Under the pieces are notes generated by a model. The model was not told the origin of the DNA. It did no database searches and saw only the letters and a list, made by a program, of their open reading frames with translations. A stretch of 64,000 bases of DNA from JBKHYJ01 sp046565505. Its GTDB lineage: Bacteria; Acidobacteriota; Blastocatellia; UBA7656. The stretch lies in the NCBI GenBank assembly GCA_046565505.1, contig JBKHYJ010000043.1, forward strand, positions 70,234 to 134,233, in the 5' to 3' direction. The translations under genes and the position numbers were made by a program. Of this stretch, positions 44,359 through 53,739 are shown one piece after another. Within the stretch, counting starts at the first letter, position 1; each line of letters starts with the position of its first letter.

Positions 44359-45501
44359 TCACTGAACGCCGATCATTTCAAGCCTTCTATCCAGAGCTTG
44401 GCGGATATTATTCAGTACTAGTTGTGGTGTGGCATCGCAGCAGATTGACTCTACTCTCAAAATTCCTCCTTCAACCGTACCACCATTATTCAAAACCGCT
44501 CTGGCGAGTTGTACTAGTTCTTCGCTCGTCGTAGCGCAGCATATCCCGAATGTACTCAGAATGCGGCTGTTTTCTTCTTCATGCCCGGGCATTGGTTCAG
44601 TTAGAATCAAAGGCCGTCGAAGGTGAAGGACCTCTGCCGTTGATAAGGCACCTGGTTTTGTAACTACAAGGTCAGATGCAATAAGGTATGGAAGCGGATC
44701 CACGTAACCTAGAACTTCCGCGGCTTTGTCAAATGCCGACTTTCTCATATAGAGCTGTATTTGCATCTGTCTTTCTTTGCTTCCAGCTATTACTATTAAC
44801 CTTGACTCTAGTCTTGTAAGCGCTTCGATTATATTCTCCAAGCCCCACCCCGACCCTCCTCCCATGACAACAATCAGGTGTGAACCAGCCGGTACCTTGA
44901 GATGCGCCCGTGCCGAGTTTCTGTCGGTAGGTTTGTAGTACGCCCTGCGCAATAACATTCCAACTACCGTCATCTTATTTTTTGGGACGCCGGTACGCTC
45001 GAGGTCGAGATGTTGGCTATTTGTTGGCACGAGATAACGATCAACACTGGGGAATAACCAAAAAGGCTGGGTATGCCAATCCGAAATTGCTACCCACAGC
45101 GGAGCTTTGAGTTTCCCCACCCTCTTGAGATGGTCTGCGGCAGCCGTGGAAACTGGATGTGTCGAAAGTACCAGTTCTGGCGCGGTCATCATAAGTAAAT
45201 GACGAGTCCGGCGAAATTGTCGAGGCAACATGCGTTGACGGTACCAATTGATTCCGGGTACGTTGGACCAGTTTTGGTAGAGCCATCGCCACAACCAAGG
45301 CATCTTATGTAGAAGCCAGAAGTAGACCGTTACAAATCCAGAGAAGCGCCGATGACTGTCTAAGGCCAGTACGTCGACTGCGATAGCATTGATCCCTGCG
45401 GATAGCAGAAGCTCGCAATAATTCTCAGCCAGCGCTTGGTGCCCTCTAGATCCCGAGCAAGCATATAAAACAACAATGAATGGGGGCGTCATCCTTTTCA
45501 C
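44359..45501 (-). CDS. GT28-type glycosyltransferase (MGDG synthase/MurG-like)
   Basis: The 380-residue protein reads VLYACSGSRGHQALAENYCELL at the start, then DWHTQPFWLFPSVDRYLVP, LIVVMGGGSGWGLENII and DLVVTKPGALSTAEVLHLRRPLILTEPMPGHEEENSRIL. These are the hallmarks of diacylglycerol glycosyltransferases of the GT28 family. The start is a GTG immediately after the upstream stop (TAA-GTG), so it is coupled to the membrane protein gene. In a defence island it may modify a lipid or a sugar. The acceptor is unknown. Confidence 0.82.
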   Translation of the reverse strand: MKRMTPPFIVVLYACSGSRGHQALAENYCELLLSAGINAIAVDVLALDSHRRFSGFVTVYFWLLHKMPWLWRWLYQNWSNVPGINWYRQRMLPRQFRRTRHLLMMTAPELVLSTHPVSTAAADHLKRVGKLKAPLWVAISDWHTQPFWLFPSVDRYLVPTNSQHLDLERTGVPKNKMTVVGMLLRRAYYKPTDRNSARAHLKVPAGSHLIVVMGGGSGWGLENIIEALTRLESRLIVIAGSKERQMQIQLYMRKSAFDKAAEVLGYVDPLPYLIASDLVVTKPGALSTAEVLHLRRPLILTEPMPGHEEENSRILSTFGICCATTSEELVQLARAVLNNGGTVEGGILRVESICCDATPQLVLNNIRQALDRRLEMIGVQ

Positions 45502-46257
45502 TTAATCTCTCGCTGGATCTCTTACTGTGTTTAACCGAACAATCGTCCACAGCCGCGGCACCTTGAATAGATTAAAGTAAATTAAAGCTACGGGAATAAC
45601 ATGGAGAAAGATGATTATATAGAGAGTGATTCGCGCCGTTGAGAACACAGTCGCTATACTTTCGATCTGTGACTGCGTGAATTGACCAGCAGTAATCGGA
45701 CCAGAAGTAGGATCCTGAGGAGGTACCAAAGAGAGTGTTGACGCGATTGTCAGCAGTTGATCAACAGGGGTACGAAGGATGCGCCACGAGGCATATAGAA
45801 GCGAAGTGGATACAGCCAGTGGTACAAACGTCAAGAAAGGGGTATATAGGACGCGAGGCCAGCGTGTCGCGCTAGCCATGCTACGCCGCCAAGTTTCCCA
45901 TCCGATAAAACCACTATCAGGGGGACCGCCGTAAGAAATAAATTGTGCGATCTCATGTATCTCAACGCTTTTGTAAAGCAGGTACGTCATTGATACTGAG
46001 TTCAGGAATGCGATTACCATTGGCGCATAAATGTTGTACCCGCCATTCCCGAGAACGAGTATCACAAGGGGTTTCACCTGTGGACTGATGATCCATGCGG
46101 CGACACCGATGAGTCCTATGACATAATAGACTCTGAAATATCCTTGTACTTCCTTGTCAGCTTCACGAATGTCTTGTCGAAAAGCAACCATCTCTCCTTC
46201 AGACAGGGGGCGTTTGAATTTAGGTAAGTTAGAGTCCGAGGTTCTACGTTTCGGCAT
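45502..46257 (-). CDS. Membrane protein coupled to the GT28 gene
   Basis: I do not recognise this protein. With start ATG 46257 (MPKRRTSDSNLPKFKR) it is 251 residues with about four membrane segments: YVIGLIGVAAWIISPQVK, the following PMVIAFLNSVSMTYLLYK, PFLTFVPLAVSTSLLYASW and ITLYIIIFLHVIPVALIYF. A basic cytosolic N-terminus precedes them. A frame extension to 46359 adds 34 residues with no support. It ends exactly where the GT28 gene begins, so the pair is likely one unit. Confidence 0.6.
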   Translation of the reverse strand: MPKRRTSDSNLPKFKRPLSEGEMVAFRQDIREADKEVQGYFRVYYVIGLIGVAAWIISPQVKPLVILVLGNGGYNIYAPMVIAFLNSVSMTYLLYKSVEIHEIAQFISYGGPPDSGFIGWETWRRSMASATRWPRVLYTPFLTFVPLAVSTSLLYASWRILRTPVDQLLTIASTLSLVPPQDPTSGPITAGQFTQSQIESIATVFSTARITLYIIIFLHVIPVALIYFNLFKVPRLWTIVRLNTVRDPARD

Positions 46258-46450
46258 ATTTTCTCGTTGATGAAACTTATTGGGCAGCACAGAGATCGCC
46301 GGACATAACGGCCGACAGGGCGCGACATATATCACACCGGAGTGGCGAATGCAATTCAAGGCTTCAGCTTTATTATTAATTCAGCAGCCCGCTTGGCTGT
46401 GTGCATAGCATAGCCGTATCCGCGCTCCTGTGCCCTCTCGCTTTCAACTA

Positions 46451-46846
46451 TTAACCGCTGTGCGGTGAGATCAACAGACCATCTTCATGGCGTTGCGACC
46501 ACTTCTTGAGCGCGCCAAGTGTGACTTCATCAGTTCGAACACTTAGAGCGGCACCGGCTATTTCAAGGCTTGAGGCTTCGAAGCACTCGTTGAGCCGGTC
46601 TGAGTCTTTGAGTCTTGAATGGGAGGCGCCTAATACAGCGTCGATGAACGCTCTGACCGTGGGCAGCCTGATTCTATAAGCAAGCCGTTTACAGCGTCTG
46701 TGGACTGGCTTATGAGCCTTTCGGCTGAATGCAGAGGCTCCTGTGATTCTTCGCTGCGCTGCCCAGTCTGTTGCCTGAAGAAGTTGCGGGCCGATACTCA
46801 GTTGACCCGTCTTTCTGGTGTGGGGATAGTGGCCATGACAGTCCTC
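46451..46846 (-). pseudogene. Start-less open frame of 131 codons, likely remnant gene
   Basis: On the minus strand the frame is open from just after a TAA at 46847-46849 down to a TAA at 46451-46453. The translation looks like real protein (for example LPTVRAFIDAVLGASHSRL, DRLNECFEASSLEIAG and LGALKKWSQRHEDGLLIS), with charged helices and little bias. No ATG, GTG or TTG lies near its beginning. It may be the 3' part of a broken gene or a gene with a lost start. I cannot name a family. Confidence 0.4.
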
Positions 46847-46967
46847 TTATCGGGGTGGTCGCCCTCTAACCAGGGGCTGGAGAGCCGGGGACGCTGCAAA
46901 AGTTACCGGCTCTCATGGTTCAACCGCTTCATTCAGTTCTCATAATTCCTTCGTAGCTGCAAACATA

Positions 46968-47846
46968 TTATCCCTTAATCTTAATTCTGGTTTGATTTGT
47001 AGTCTCATACTTAGTCCCCTTGGTTTCAGGCATACTCAATATAAATGTTTGCGCATGGCCTATCAGAGCAGCTAGGAAACTACGAAAACTTAGATCTTCC
47101 GTTGGCTCTGTGATCCTTGTATCCATACCTCTCGTTGCTAATAACAAACATGTCGAAGTATAAAAACGTTCGAGCTTCAGCCGCCGACACAGAATCATAT
47201 AGCGCCTGCTATATGACATGGCATCGTACTTGACCTTTTTCCTCTTTCCTTTTCCCGTTTCGATGGGCCCATCCTTGAATATAGGATCTACGGGGAAGAA
47301 CGGCTCCCTCGGGCAGCCGGGGGTATGAACTTTATCGCAGTCTTCCAGGAGAAGAAGGTATCCCAGAAAGGGTTGTGGTCCCTTTCCGAATCGCTCTTCG
47401 CGGTAGGCTTTCCATATATCCTCCGCGTTGCCTATGGCCTCTTCGGCTCTGTTGTTCGCGTTGTTACCGAAAGAAGGTCCTATGTGGCTCTTAAACTCGA
47501 TTGCGGCAACAAGCTGGCCGCGAGAGATGACGATCATATCCCACTGCTTCTCAGGCCTATAATATCCAGGTAATTCGAGTTGCCGCTTGCTCTTTTTAGT
47601 CTCAACGTCTTCAGCCTTTCCAATAGTGATCGACAGATCGGGCAGCCCCGTACTGCTTAGGATTTCGGAGACCAGTCTCTCAAGGGCCACCATATGCCCG
47701 CCTCCGGTGACTTCGCTTCTGGTCCCCTTATCTTGAGTACCCTTGTCTTTCTGCTTGTTCTGTTGTGCAATGCGAGCGTCCCAGAAGTACTGGATGGCAG
47801 CTCTCAGCTTATCGTCAAGCCCTTCAAATAAGGTCTCTATTTCCAA
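46968..47846 (-). CDS. Type II restriction endonuclease, XhoI/PaeR7I family
   Basis: The 292-residue protein has the PD-(D/E)xK core in KQWDMIVISRGQLVAAIEFKSH, with Asp and EFK spaced as in the family. IGPSFGNNANNRAEEAIGNAEDIW follows and is typical of PaeR7I/XhoI relatives. It would cut CTCGAG if specificity is conserved. It starts 11 bases after the methyltransferase gene stop. The window contains CTCGAG at 2082, 42778, 44998, 49900 and 62521, so the host depends on the paired methylase. Confidence 0.82.
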   Translation of the reverse strand: MEIETLFEGLDDKLRAAIQYFWDARIAQQNKQKDKGTQDKGTRSEVTGGGHMVALERLVSEILSSTGLPDLSITIGKAEDVETKKSKRQLELPGYYRPEKQWDMIVISRGQLVAAIEFKSHIGPSFGNNANNRAEEAIGNAEDIWKAYREERFGKGPQPFLGYLLLLEDCDKVHTPGCPREPFFPVDPIFKDGPIETGKGKRKKVKYDAMSYSRRYMILCRRLKLERFYTSTCLLLATRGMDTRITEPTEDLSFRSFLAALIGHAQTFILSMPETKGTKYETTNQTRIKIKG

Positions 47847-47857
47847 CCCATCTCTCC

Positions 47858-49543
47858 TTAAGCTGGAATGCAGTCGATCCCATAGATCTCAAGAGCCGTT
47901 TTGGTAGCAAGACCTACGTCCCGCTCCCTAAATGCTTTTTCAAGATTCTCTGCCTGTTTCTTAGATACAGCCTCTATATCAGGAACGCGAACACGACGGA
48001 GGTACTGCGCCTGCATCCGCAAGTAGCCTCCGCGCATCTTCACCCCGTAGCACTCGACAAAAAACTTGCCTACATCACTAATTAGCAACGCACCTAAAAC
48101 TTCCAAATTCCACGTCCGGGATTTAACAAAATACAAATTGTGGTGGGGGTACGTTTCCCCCTTATCGAGGACGGCGTGAATGGTATTCTTGATGTCAGGA
48201 AGATAGAGCTTGTGTTTCGTCAAAAGCGAGCCATCTATTCGATCTATAGTTTTATACCAGGCTTTTGGATTTTTTTTGGCAACGTTGCGCCCTCGAAGGC
48301 GTTGCTCATTTGTTTCGTAATATCTCTTCAGTTTCGGGTACTGATCTAAACTGACCAGGCCTTCATCATTCCATGGATTGATCAAATAAAACCCCGACCA
48401 ATTGAGCGTACCTGTTTTTATATCGTCGGTTAGTGCCAACGGAAGGAGGCGATCTTCCTCAACTAAACTTGGATTGTCGGTGATGTAAACACCGTCCGCA
48501 CCGGTGGCAACACCGATTCCAACTCGGGTCCCTGTGTCTTCTGACTCTAAGAGGGGGAAGTCTCGCTCTAACCTCTTCAGCAGTTCGAGCCGGTCTGGTG
48601 ATGCACAAGGCCATGGGTCAGCTGAAGTAAACCATGTTTCGGTGCGATAAGCCCGCAGCCGCTTCGTGTGAATTGATTCCTGGCCATTAAGTCGAAGTTG
48701 ATGAATCGCCCAGGATAGATTCTCCGCTCCTGTTTGATCGATATCTGGGCTCGCGCTGGCAACAATGGCGCGCCCTTGCTGCTCACGCCGAATGATTGTT
48801 ACTGCAGGATAACTGTCGACCGCAGTCTCGAATGCTTCGGCCTGGTGCATCTCGATGATCGTATCAACGCTGTAGCCCGAGGTTATAAACCGTCGCAGTT
48901 CCTTCCCATATTGATTGAGCATCCATCGGTCAGCACATATGAAAGCGCATACTCCGTTTTCTTTAAGCTGCCGCAAAGCGGCTTCGTAAAAGGCTACATA
49001 GATGTCGGCGCGGCCAGTCATAGTATGAAACAGTTTTCTGTAGAGTAGATTATCTTTATTAGGAATATCTTCGAGCCGTATGTAAGGCGGGTTGCCAATC
49101 ACAAAATCTGCCTGCATCTCATCTAGTAGTCCATCGCTGCCGTCCCCAGCAGTTCCCGTTCTGTTGATTTGCCCGCCGACTTCCAACAGGTAATTCTTCT
49201 CTCGTATCCATCTCCTAGTTAATTGCCCCGCTACGTCCGCCGGAATGGCTAGGGCAAGGAGCTTAGTAATAACAGACTGCCGGGCGCACTCGGCAGTTGA
49301 AGAATCTAATTCGTATGCTCTGATCGAGGATAGACAATCCATAAAGGGCCGTTTCTGTGTTCGACAGGATTTGATAAGACGTTCGACCATTCCTTTCAGG
49401 AAAGACCCGCTGCCTGCTGCTGGCTCGACCGCAATCATATCGACTAGATTAATATCAGCAGTGTATCCCGCCAGGTCTAGTATCAACTCCACGACCCAGG
49501 GGAGCGTGTATACCGCATCAGATGTGGTAGTCTTGGCAACCAT
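47858..49543 (-). CDS. N6-adenine DNA methyltransferase of the XhoI/PaeR7I-type system
   Basis: The 561-residue protein has motif I AVEPAAGSGSFLKG at about 38-51 and the catalytic motif IGNPPYIRLED at about 148-158. A middle region ADIYVAFYEAALRQLKENG resembles motif VI, and the C-terminal part fits a target-recognition domain. It probably methylates adenine in the sequence cut by the adjacent endonuclease. Start ATG 49543. Gene order M then R, with the R gene 11 bases downstream, lets the methylase appear first. Confidence 0.88.
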   Translation of the reverse strand: MVAKTTTSDAVYTLPWVVELILDLAGYTADINLVDMIAVEPAAGSGSFLKGMVERLIKSCRTQKRPFMDCLSSIRAYELDSSTAECARQSVITKLLALAIPADVAGQLTRRWIREKNYLLEVGGQINRTGTAGDGSDGLLDEMQADFVIGNPPYIRLEDIPNKDNLLYRKLFHTMTGRADIYVAFYEAALRQLKENGVCAFICADRWMLNQYGKELRRFITSGYSVDTIIEMHQAEAFETAVDSYPAVTIIRREQQGRAIVASASPDIDQTGAENLSWAIHQLRLNGQESIHTKRLRAYRTETWFTSADPWPCASPDRLELLKRLERDFPLLESEDTGTRVGIGVATGADGVYITDNPSLVEEDRLLPLALTDDIKTGTLNWSGFYLINPWNDEGLVSLDQYPKLKRYYETNEQRLRGRNVAKKNPKAWYKTIDRIDGSLLTKHKLYLPDIKNTIHAVLDKGETYPHHNLYFVKSRTWNLEVLGALLISDVGKFFVECYGVKMRGGYLRMQAQYLRRVRVPDIEAVSKKQAENLEKAFRERDVGLATKTALEIYGIDCIPA

Positions 49544-49587
49544 ACTTCTATTAGCTCACAGCCTAGGCTCTAGCGGGGTTCCCTGCC

Positions 49588-51612
49588 TCAATCCCATCTC
49601 TCCGCCGAATAGATCTCTTGCTGCCTCTTACGCTCCTTCGTAGGGTTCTGTAAATAGTTAATCAAATCTTTTAGGATAACAGCTTCGAATACAGGCACCC
49701 CCGACATTGAGTGGATAAAAGAATGCGTTGTACCATGGATACGGCGATGGTGCGTATTATCAGGATCCAGGTAGGAGATTGTATCAAACATCTGTTTCCA
49801 TCTCGTTCCTATATCCCAAACAACAGCCAACCCAATATCGCCGGCATTCTTAATCTCTCCCTGAATCTCCTCGATGAGTCCATCAAGCGTGTACTTGTAC
49901 TCGAGTACTTTGACAACGGTCTCTACTTTTTCCCTCCCATTAAACAACTCTTCATTGACACCTAAGGGATTTAAATCAGAGAGTATAAACCTTTCAAAAG
50001 GGGGATCCATTTTGATTCTAAAGAGGCCATCATACTGCTTATACTGACTACTCGAAATTAGTTGTACTCCGCGCACTAGTCCCGACGAAAGCATTTGGTT
50101 AAATAATGCTACTACATCTTGCTCGACTATAGGCTCGGAACTGATAGCAAGCCTTTCTTGTGGCATAAAGAGACCGGTTCCAGTTACCTCCAGCGGAAAT
50201 TGAGTTTCATGCTGTTCCTGTTTCTTTATCCAGTCACTCAATTTCAATTCATCATCAAACTCTTTTGCCCCGCCCGGTTTACGAAGCATATTGTATCGTC
50301 TGCGAAAAGCTGTCACCGCTGAGACTGAAAGTTTCTCAGCTACCCGCACCTGATTAGGTTGAAATCCCTTGCGTCCAAGGTCGGGTTCTGCATTCTCAAA
50401 ATGAATTACGACATGGGCCATGTTTTGGTATCCAATATTATTGGTCATAGGTATCGTTAGAGGTAAGCCTTGTGGCATATTCTGAGTTGCAAGCTGAAGC
50501 CCACCTCGCAGTAGCCGGTTGTTAGCACGCAGACCAAGTTGCTTATCATTGAAGTAATCCCAAAGGTCAGTTGAATATGCTAGGAAGATATAGAGCCTTA
50601 TACTTAACTCACGCGCCAGATTCTGTTCATCTTCGTCAAGTCTAGGCTTAATCGGACAATCGCTCTTATTATCTAGAATTTCTTTTATTGGCCATTCTCC
50701 CCAAAGACCATTGAGCTTCCGAAATCTAGCAGGAGGACTGCTTACATCCTGGCCATTGGCTATCCGCTTCTTTTGATCTGCGAGGAAGTCCCGCAGATCA
50801 GCAGTATTTTTTATCACCTCCTGGGGGTAAAGATATCGCGGCTCATTGATCGTTGCTTTGGTTCTTTCACTGGTTGTCGGATGAACCACCTCAAGTTCTA
50901 TTTGCACTTTAGGAGCCTTTTCAGAACACAAGTATATTCCTCCAAGCGGCGTTGTAGCGCGTAGTACTGCTAGCCAGTTTTCCGCAGCTGTAGCACCGAC
51001 CCATCCGAGATTCTTAGGACGAATATCTTTTCCAATAAGCTGAACTGTAACTGATGTGCCGCGATCAATTATGTTGAAAGGTGCATGCGATGGGATCGAA
51101 TATTCGAATTTGGGCCGCAAGACAGAATTAGTTCTGTCTTCTACCCATTCTCGTCCTCGGCGCAATAAACCGGAATAAGACTTGCCTTCAAACTTTGTGG
51201 CTACTTCTAGATGATTAAAGCCATAGCCTAGGTATGTTGCCCCGACTCCTTTGCAGCCTCTTGAATTAGTACCTTGTTTAAACGAAAGACTTGGTTTTAA
51301 GAACTGCTTAAACTGGCCTAGCTCCATCCCTAATCCATTGTCAGTGATTGAAACACTATTCTGCTTCATATCCACAGTAAGCCATATCTTAGGGCTATAG
51401 TCAGATGCGGTATCTTCCAAAGCGCGGCGTTCAACGGCATCAAGGGCATTTTGAAGCAACTCTGAAAAAAGGTCATAGTAACCGGTGTAGCTTTTCAAAA
51501 TATTACGGATTTCGCGGCGTTGGGCAGCTATAACAATTTCGGGATCAGAATCGCCTGTATCAAGTGGATCCCACGTCTCCATAGGCTCAGGCTGGATAGC
51601 TTGAATTTTCAT
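49588..51612 (-). CDS. GHKL (Hsp90/MutL-like) ATPase upstream of the RM pair
   Basis: The 674-residue protein has a Bergerat ATP-binding fold: SELLQNALDAVE (residues 50-61, N box), VSITDNGLGMELG (G1, about 87-99) and SRGCKGVGATYLGYG (G2, about 117-131). The C-terminal two-thirds are unassigned, with helical segments near 400-520. It lies 44 bp upstream of the methylase on the same strand, so it likely belongs to the same unit. GHKL ATPases with uncharacterised C-termini occur in defence islands; a third component of the RM or a separate defence gene are both possible. Confidence 0.75.
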   Translation of the reverse strand: MKIQAIQPEPMETWDPLDTGDSDPEIVIAAQRREIRNILKSYTGYYDLFSELLQNALDAVERRALEDTASDYSPKIWLTVDMKQNSVSITDNGLGMELGQFKQFLKPSLSFKQGTNSRGCKGVGATYLGYGFNHLEVATKFEGKSYSGLLRRGREWVEDRTNSVLRPKFEYSIPSHAPFNIIDRGTSVTVQLIGKDIRPKNLGWVGATAAENWLAVLRATTPLGGIYLCSEKAPKVQIELEVVHPTTSERTKATINEPRYLYPQEVIKNTADLRDFLADQKKRIANGQDVSSPPARFRKLNGLWGEWPIKEILDNKSDCPIKPRLDEDEQNLARELSIRLYIFLAYSTDLWDYFNDKQLGLRANNRLLRGGLQLATQNMPQGLPLTIPMTNNIGYQNMAHVVIHFENAEPDLGRKGFQPNQVRVAEKLSVSAVTAFRRRYNMLRKPGGAKEFDDELKLSDWIKKQEQHETQFPLEVTGTGLFMPQERLAISSEPIVEQDVVALFNQMLSSGLVRGVQLISSSQYKQYDGLFRIKMDPPFERFILSDLNPLGVNEELFNGREKVETVVKVLEYKYTLDGLIEEIQGEIKNAGDIGLAVVWDIGTRWKQMFDTISYLDPDNTHHRRIHGTTHSFIHSMSGVPVFEAVILKDLINYLQNPTKERKRQQEIYSAERWD

Positions 51613-51715
51613 TTTATAAGTACCCCTTTCTTGTATTTCTGAGTTAAACCAGGCAACTCAATTCGTGGGCCAGCTTAATATCCTTGTAAACTGAAACGCA
51701 TGAAGTCTATTTCTC

Positions 51716-51967
51716 TCACTTAGCTTTTTCCTTCTCTTCTTTCGGCTTCGGAGGCCTTCCGCGTCCAGGGTTCTTGTAGTCTCTTAGGTCGCTTTCGGGT
51801 ATAACCCAATATTCGCCAATGGGCGTACTTTCTTTTCGAGCGTTTGGAAATCGTTTCGCCCTTTCAGCCTCATCACTCAGCCAAACACGTATGCTTGATT
51901 CCGATGCTCCGGTCACTTGCGCGGCTTCGCGTATTGTGTACATCTTATCATCTTTCCTCTTTGCCAT
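51716..51967 (-). CDS. Small HTH protein at the head of the RM unit
   Basis: The 83-residue protein contains MYTIREAAQVTGASESSIRVWLSDE, a MerR/excisionase-like HTH, followed by IGEYWVIPESDLRDY and a basic tail rich in Pro/Lys (GRGRPPKPKEEKEKAK). It lies 103 bp upstream of the GHKL gene and may control the RM unit or act as a directionality factor. ATG 51967 is used; the frame's GTG nine bases earlier is possible. Confidence 0.65.
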   Translation of the reverse strand: MAKRKDDKMYTIREAAQVTGASESSIRVWLSDEAERAKRFPNARKESTPIGEYWVIPESDLRDYKNPGRGRPPKPKEEKEKAK

Positions 51968-52376
51968 GTGCGCCACTCTAGCTTACATAGGCACATACCA
52001 TCAAGCAGGATTGTAGCACCGGTATTAGATAACTTTTTAGAAAAAATAGCAGCCCTATATATTTTTAGGTTGATGAAAAATTAGCACCTATGCTATATTA
52101 ATATTATTCAATAAGAAGCTCTTTGAAAACTGAGTTCGAAGCCGAAAGGGTATGGTGAGATTTTCTGCTGTGCCGAGTAGACGAGGTGGGCAAAGCGAGA
52201 CGGAGTAAGAGACTCACTCGGCGACAGACGCAATCATAAGAAGTCAGGTGCGACAGTTTCTAATCACTCAAGAGTGGGCCACGTATACTAATCAAGCTGG
52301 TATGGTTACGGCCTGCCCAATAGATTCAACAATCAGGAGTAAAGCATGTATGATTCGACTGAGCAAGCCGTGTTTA
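51968..52376. other. AT-rich promoter region and structured leader
   Basis: 52020-52112 is strongly AT-rich and probably holds divergent promoters. GCTCTTTGAAAAC at 52118-52130 resembles a boxA antitermination element. From 52172 to 52222 a stem GCCGAGT/ACTCGGC closes a purine-rich interior, and CACTC-AA-GAGTG near 52265 forms a second small stem. ATG 52346 has AGGAG six bases upstream and opens a 22-codon frame ending at 52414, which overlaps the convergent gene's end. A small RNA or attenuator leader is possible. Confidence 0.4.
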
Positions 52377-52688
52377 CTACTTCCCGCCGAAGCGCATCCA
52401 TAGCAGCAGTATGAATGCGAGCATCATCACACCAGCGCCACTATCAATCGAAGTGGCTGATGTGGTAGTATCGCGGCCACTGGCGACGGTTGCCGACTGA
52501 CTATTACCGCATTCGCCAGTCTCAGTTATGCAATCGGGATCGCCACAGGTGCAGTATGCACCACCCATTAATGTTCTGCCAGCATAGGCAACCATCGAAG
52601 CAGACGGGCCTGTAGGTTGGTGGTTACTGACGCTCACCATAAATGGCGAGGCTAGGACGATGAACATCACACAGAGTAGTCGTTTCAT
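52377..52688 (-). CDS. Small exported/membrane protein with Cys motif
   Basis: With start ATG 52688 (GGAGG eight bases upstream) the protein has 103 residues: a signal or anchor MKRLLCVMFIVLASPFMVSV, a Cys-rich stretch YCTCGDPDCITETGECG at about 45-61, a Ser/Thr-rich linker and a C-terminal membrane helix AGVMMLAFILLLWMRF. The layout (signal peptide, exposed part, C-terminal helix, basic end) resembles small surface proteins. The frame continues upstream, but that part is antisense to the neighbouring gene and lacks support. Function unknown. Confidence 0.6.
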   Translation of the reverse strand: MKRLLCVMFIVLASPFMVSVSNHQPTGPSASMVAYAGRTLMGGAYCTCGDPDCITETGECGNSQSATVASGRDTTTSATSIDSGAGVMMLAFILLLWMRFGGK

Positions 52689-53625
52689 AGAAGCCTCCAA
52701 TCTTAGTAGTACCGCTTGGCTGATAGCGTGCGGTCCGCCGCGATTATATCCCTTAATCATTTCGGCCAACTTTATTAACTCATCCCAAATACATGCGCAG
52801 CTTGTTAGATTTTTGAGAATAGCTGAGATTGCGTATGGGCAGCGCAATGTTGAAATCTTAGAGCAAGCGGGACAGCATCTAATTAGGTTGCCGCTACAAC
52901 AAGCGTCTGATGCAGGAATGTACTTTCTGGCAATGGCTGCCAGGCGGCAGGGGCGCAGAGAAGAAGCGCGAGCGATGCTACAGCAAGTTGCTGCATCAGG
53001 CACACCAAGATTCGTAGCAAGAGCGATTCAGGCGTTAGGTACAATTGAACATGAAGAGAACCGACTGGATGAGGCGCTACACCTGTACGTTAAGGCGGCG
53101 AGCATAGCAAGCGAGGCGGATAGCGCCGCTTTTATAAATGCCCAATTTCAATTCTCATCAATCAAAAGCTTAGCCGGAGATCATCAGCACTCACTAGACG
53201 ATCTAGAAAAGCTATGGTCGTATGTGAGAGTGGTGGCTCGTGACTATCAACATATATTCTTCGCTTACCACAATGAACTTGCCTATGAATTAGTACAAGT
53301 AGGTAAATTTGCTGTAGCTCAGCAAGTAATTCAGGTAGCCATCAACTCCCCACTTGTAGATAAGTACCCGGAGTGGCAGGAGACTGCCGCTGATATTCAA
53401 CAGCAGGTCAGCCGCCCTTTCATTATCGCTGTCCCTGCGATTGAAAAGGAAAAGCCCGCACAAGAATCTAAATCAGTTCGTTTAAGCTGTATCTTTGCGG
53501 ATCAACCAGGCCGAAGAGCTTTCAATCAACGACCCACCATCAGAGACAACCAAATCACTTTTCATATCGCTTCTGAATGGGTGAAGCTTTGCACCCCCAT
53601 TCGCGCGCCAACAACCATTTCCTGA
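52660..53625 (+). CDS. TPR-like protein, start uncertain
   Basis: The reliable part runs from about 52810: FLRIAEIAYGQRNVEIL, LPLQQASDAGMYFLAMAARRQGRREEARAML, IQALGTIEHEENRLDEALHLYVKAASIA and ELAYELVQVGKFAVAQQVIQ, four or more helical hairpins of tetratricopeptide type. The first 40-50 residues overlap the start and ribosome-binding site of the divergent small gene and are doubtful. TTG 52813 is an alternative start. The protein seems to count or sense rather than catalyse. It is followed by two small genes on the same strand. Confidence 0.6.
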   Translation: MNITQSSRFIEASNLSSTAWLIACGPPRLYPLIISANFINSSQIHAQLVRFLRIAEIAYGQRNVEILEQAGQHLIRLPLQQASDAGMYFLAMAARRQGRREEARAMLQQVAASGTPRFVARAIQALGTIEHEENRLDEALHLYVKAASIASEADSAAFINAQFQFSSIKSLAGDHQHSLDDLEKLWSYVRVVARDYQHIFFAYHNELAYELVQVGKFAVAQQVIQVAINSPLVDKYPEWQETAADIQQQVSRPFIIAVPAIEKEKPAQESKSVRLSCIFADQPGRRAFNQRPTIRDNQITFHIASEWVKLCTPIRAPTTIS

Positions 53626-53739
53626 AGTAAGCCACCAATCAGATTAATAAGATGACTGGCCGGAGCTTGTCACGCCACCCGTGTCCACAGCCCCGGCCAC
53701 CTCCAGCACACGGGTAGCGTGTGCCGAAAGGATATTTGT

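Noticed and set aside
46700..46945. 81-codon + strand frame with ATG
   Set aside because: Opposite the longer and more protein-like start-less minus frame; Cys/Ser-rich and without ribosome-binding site.
52689..53003. N-terminal extension of the Cys-rich small protein
   Set aside because: It is antisense to the TPR gene and the strong GGAGG site supports the start at 52688.
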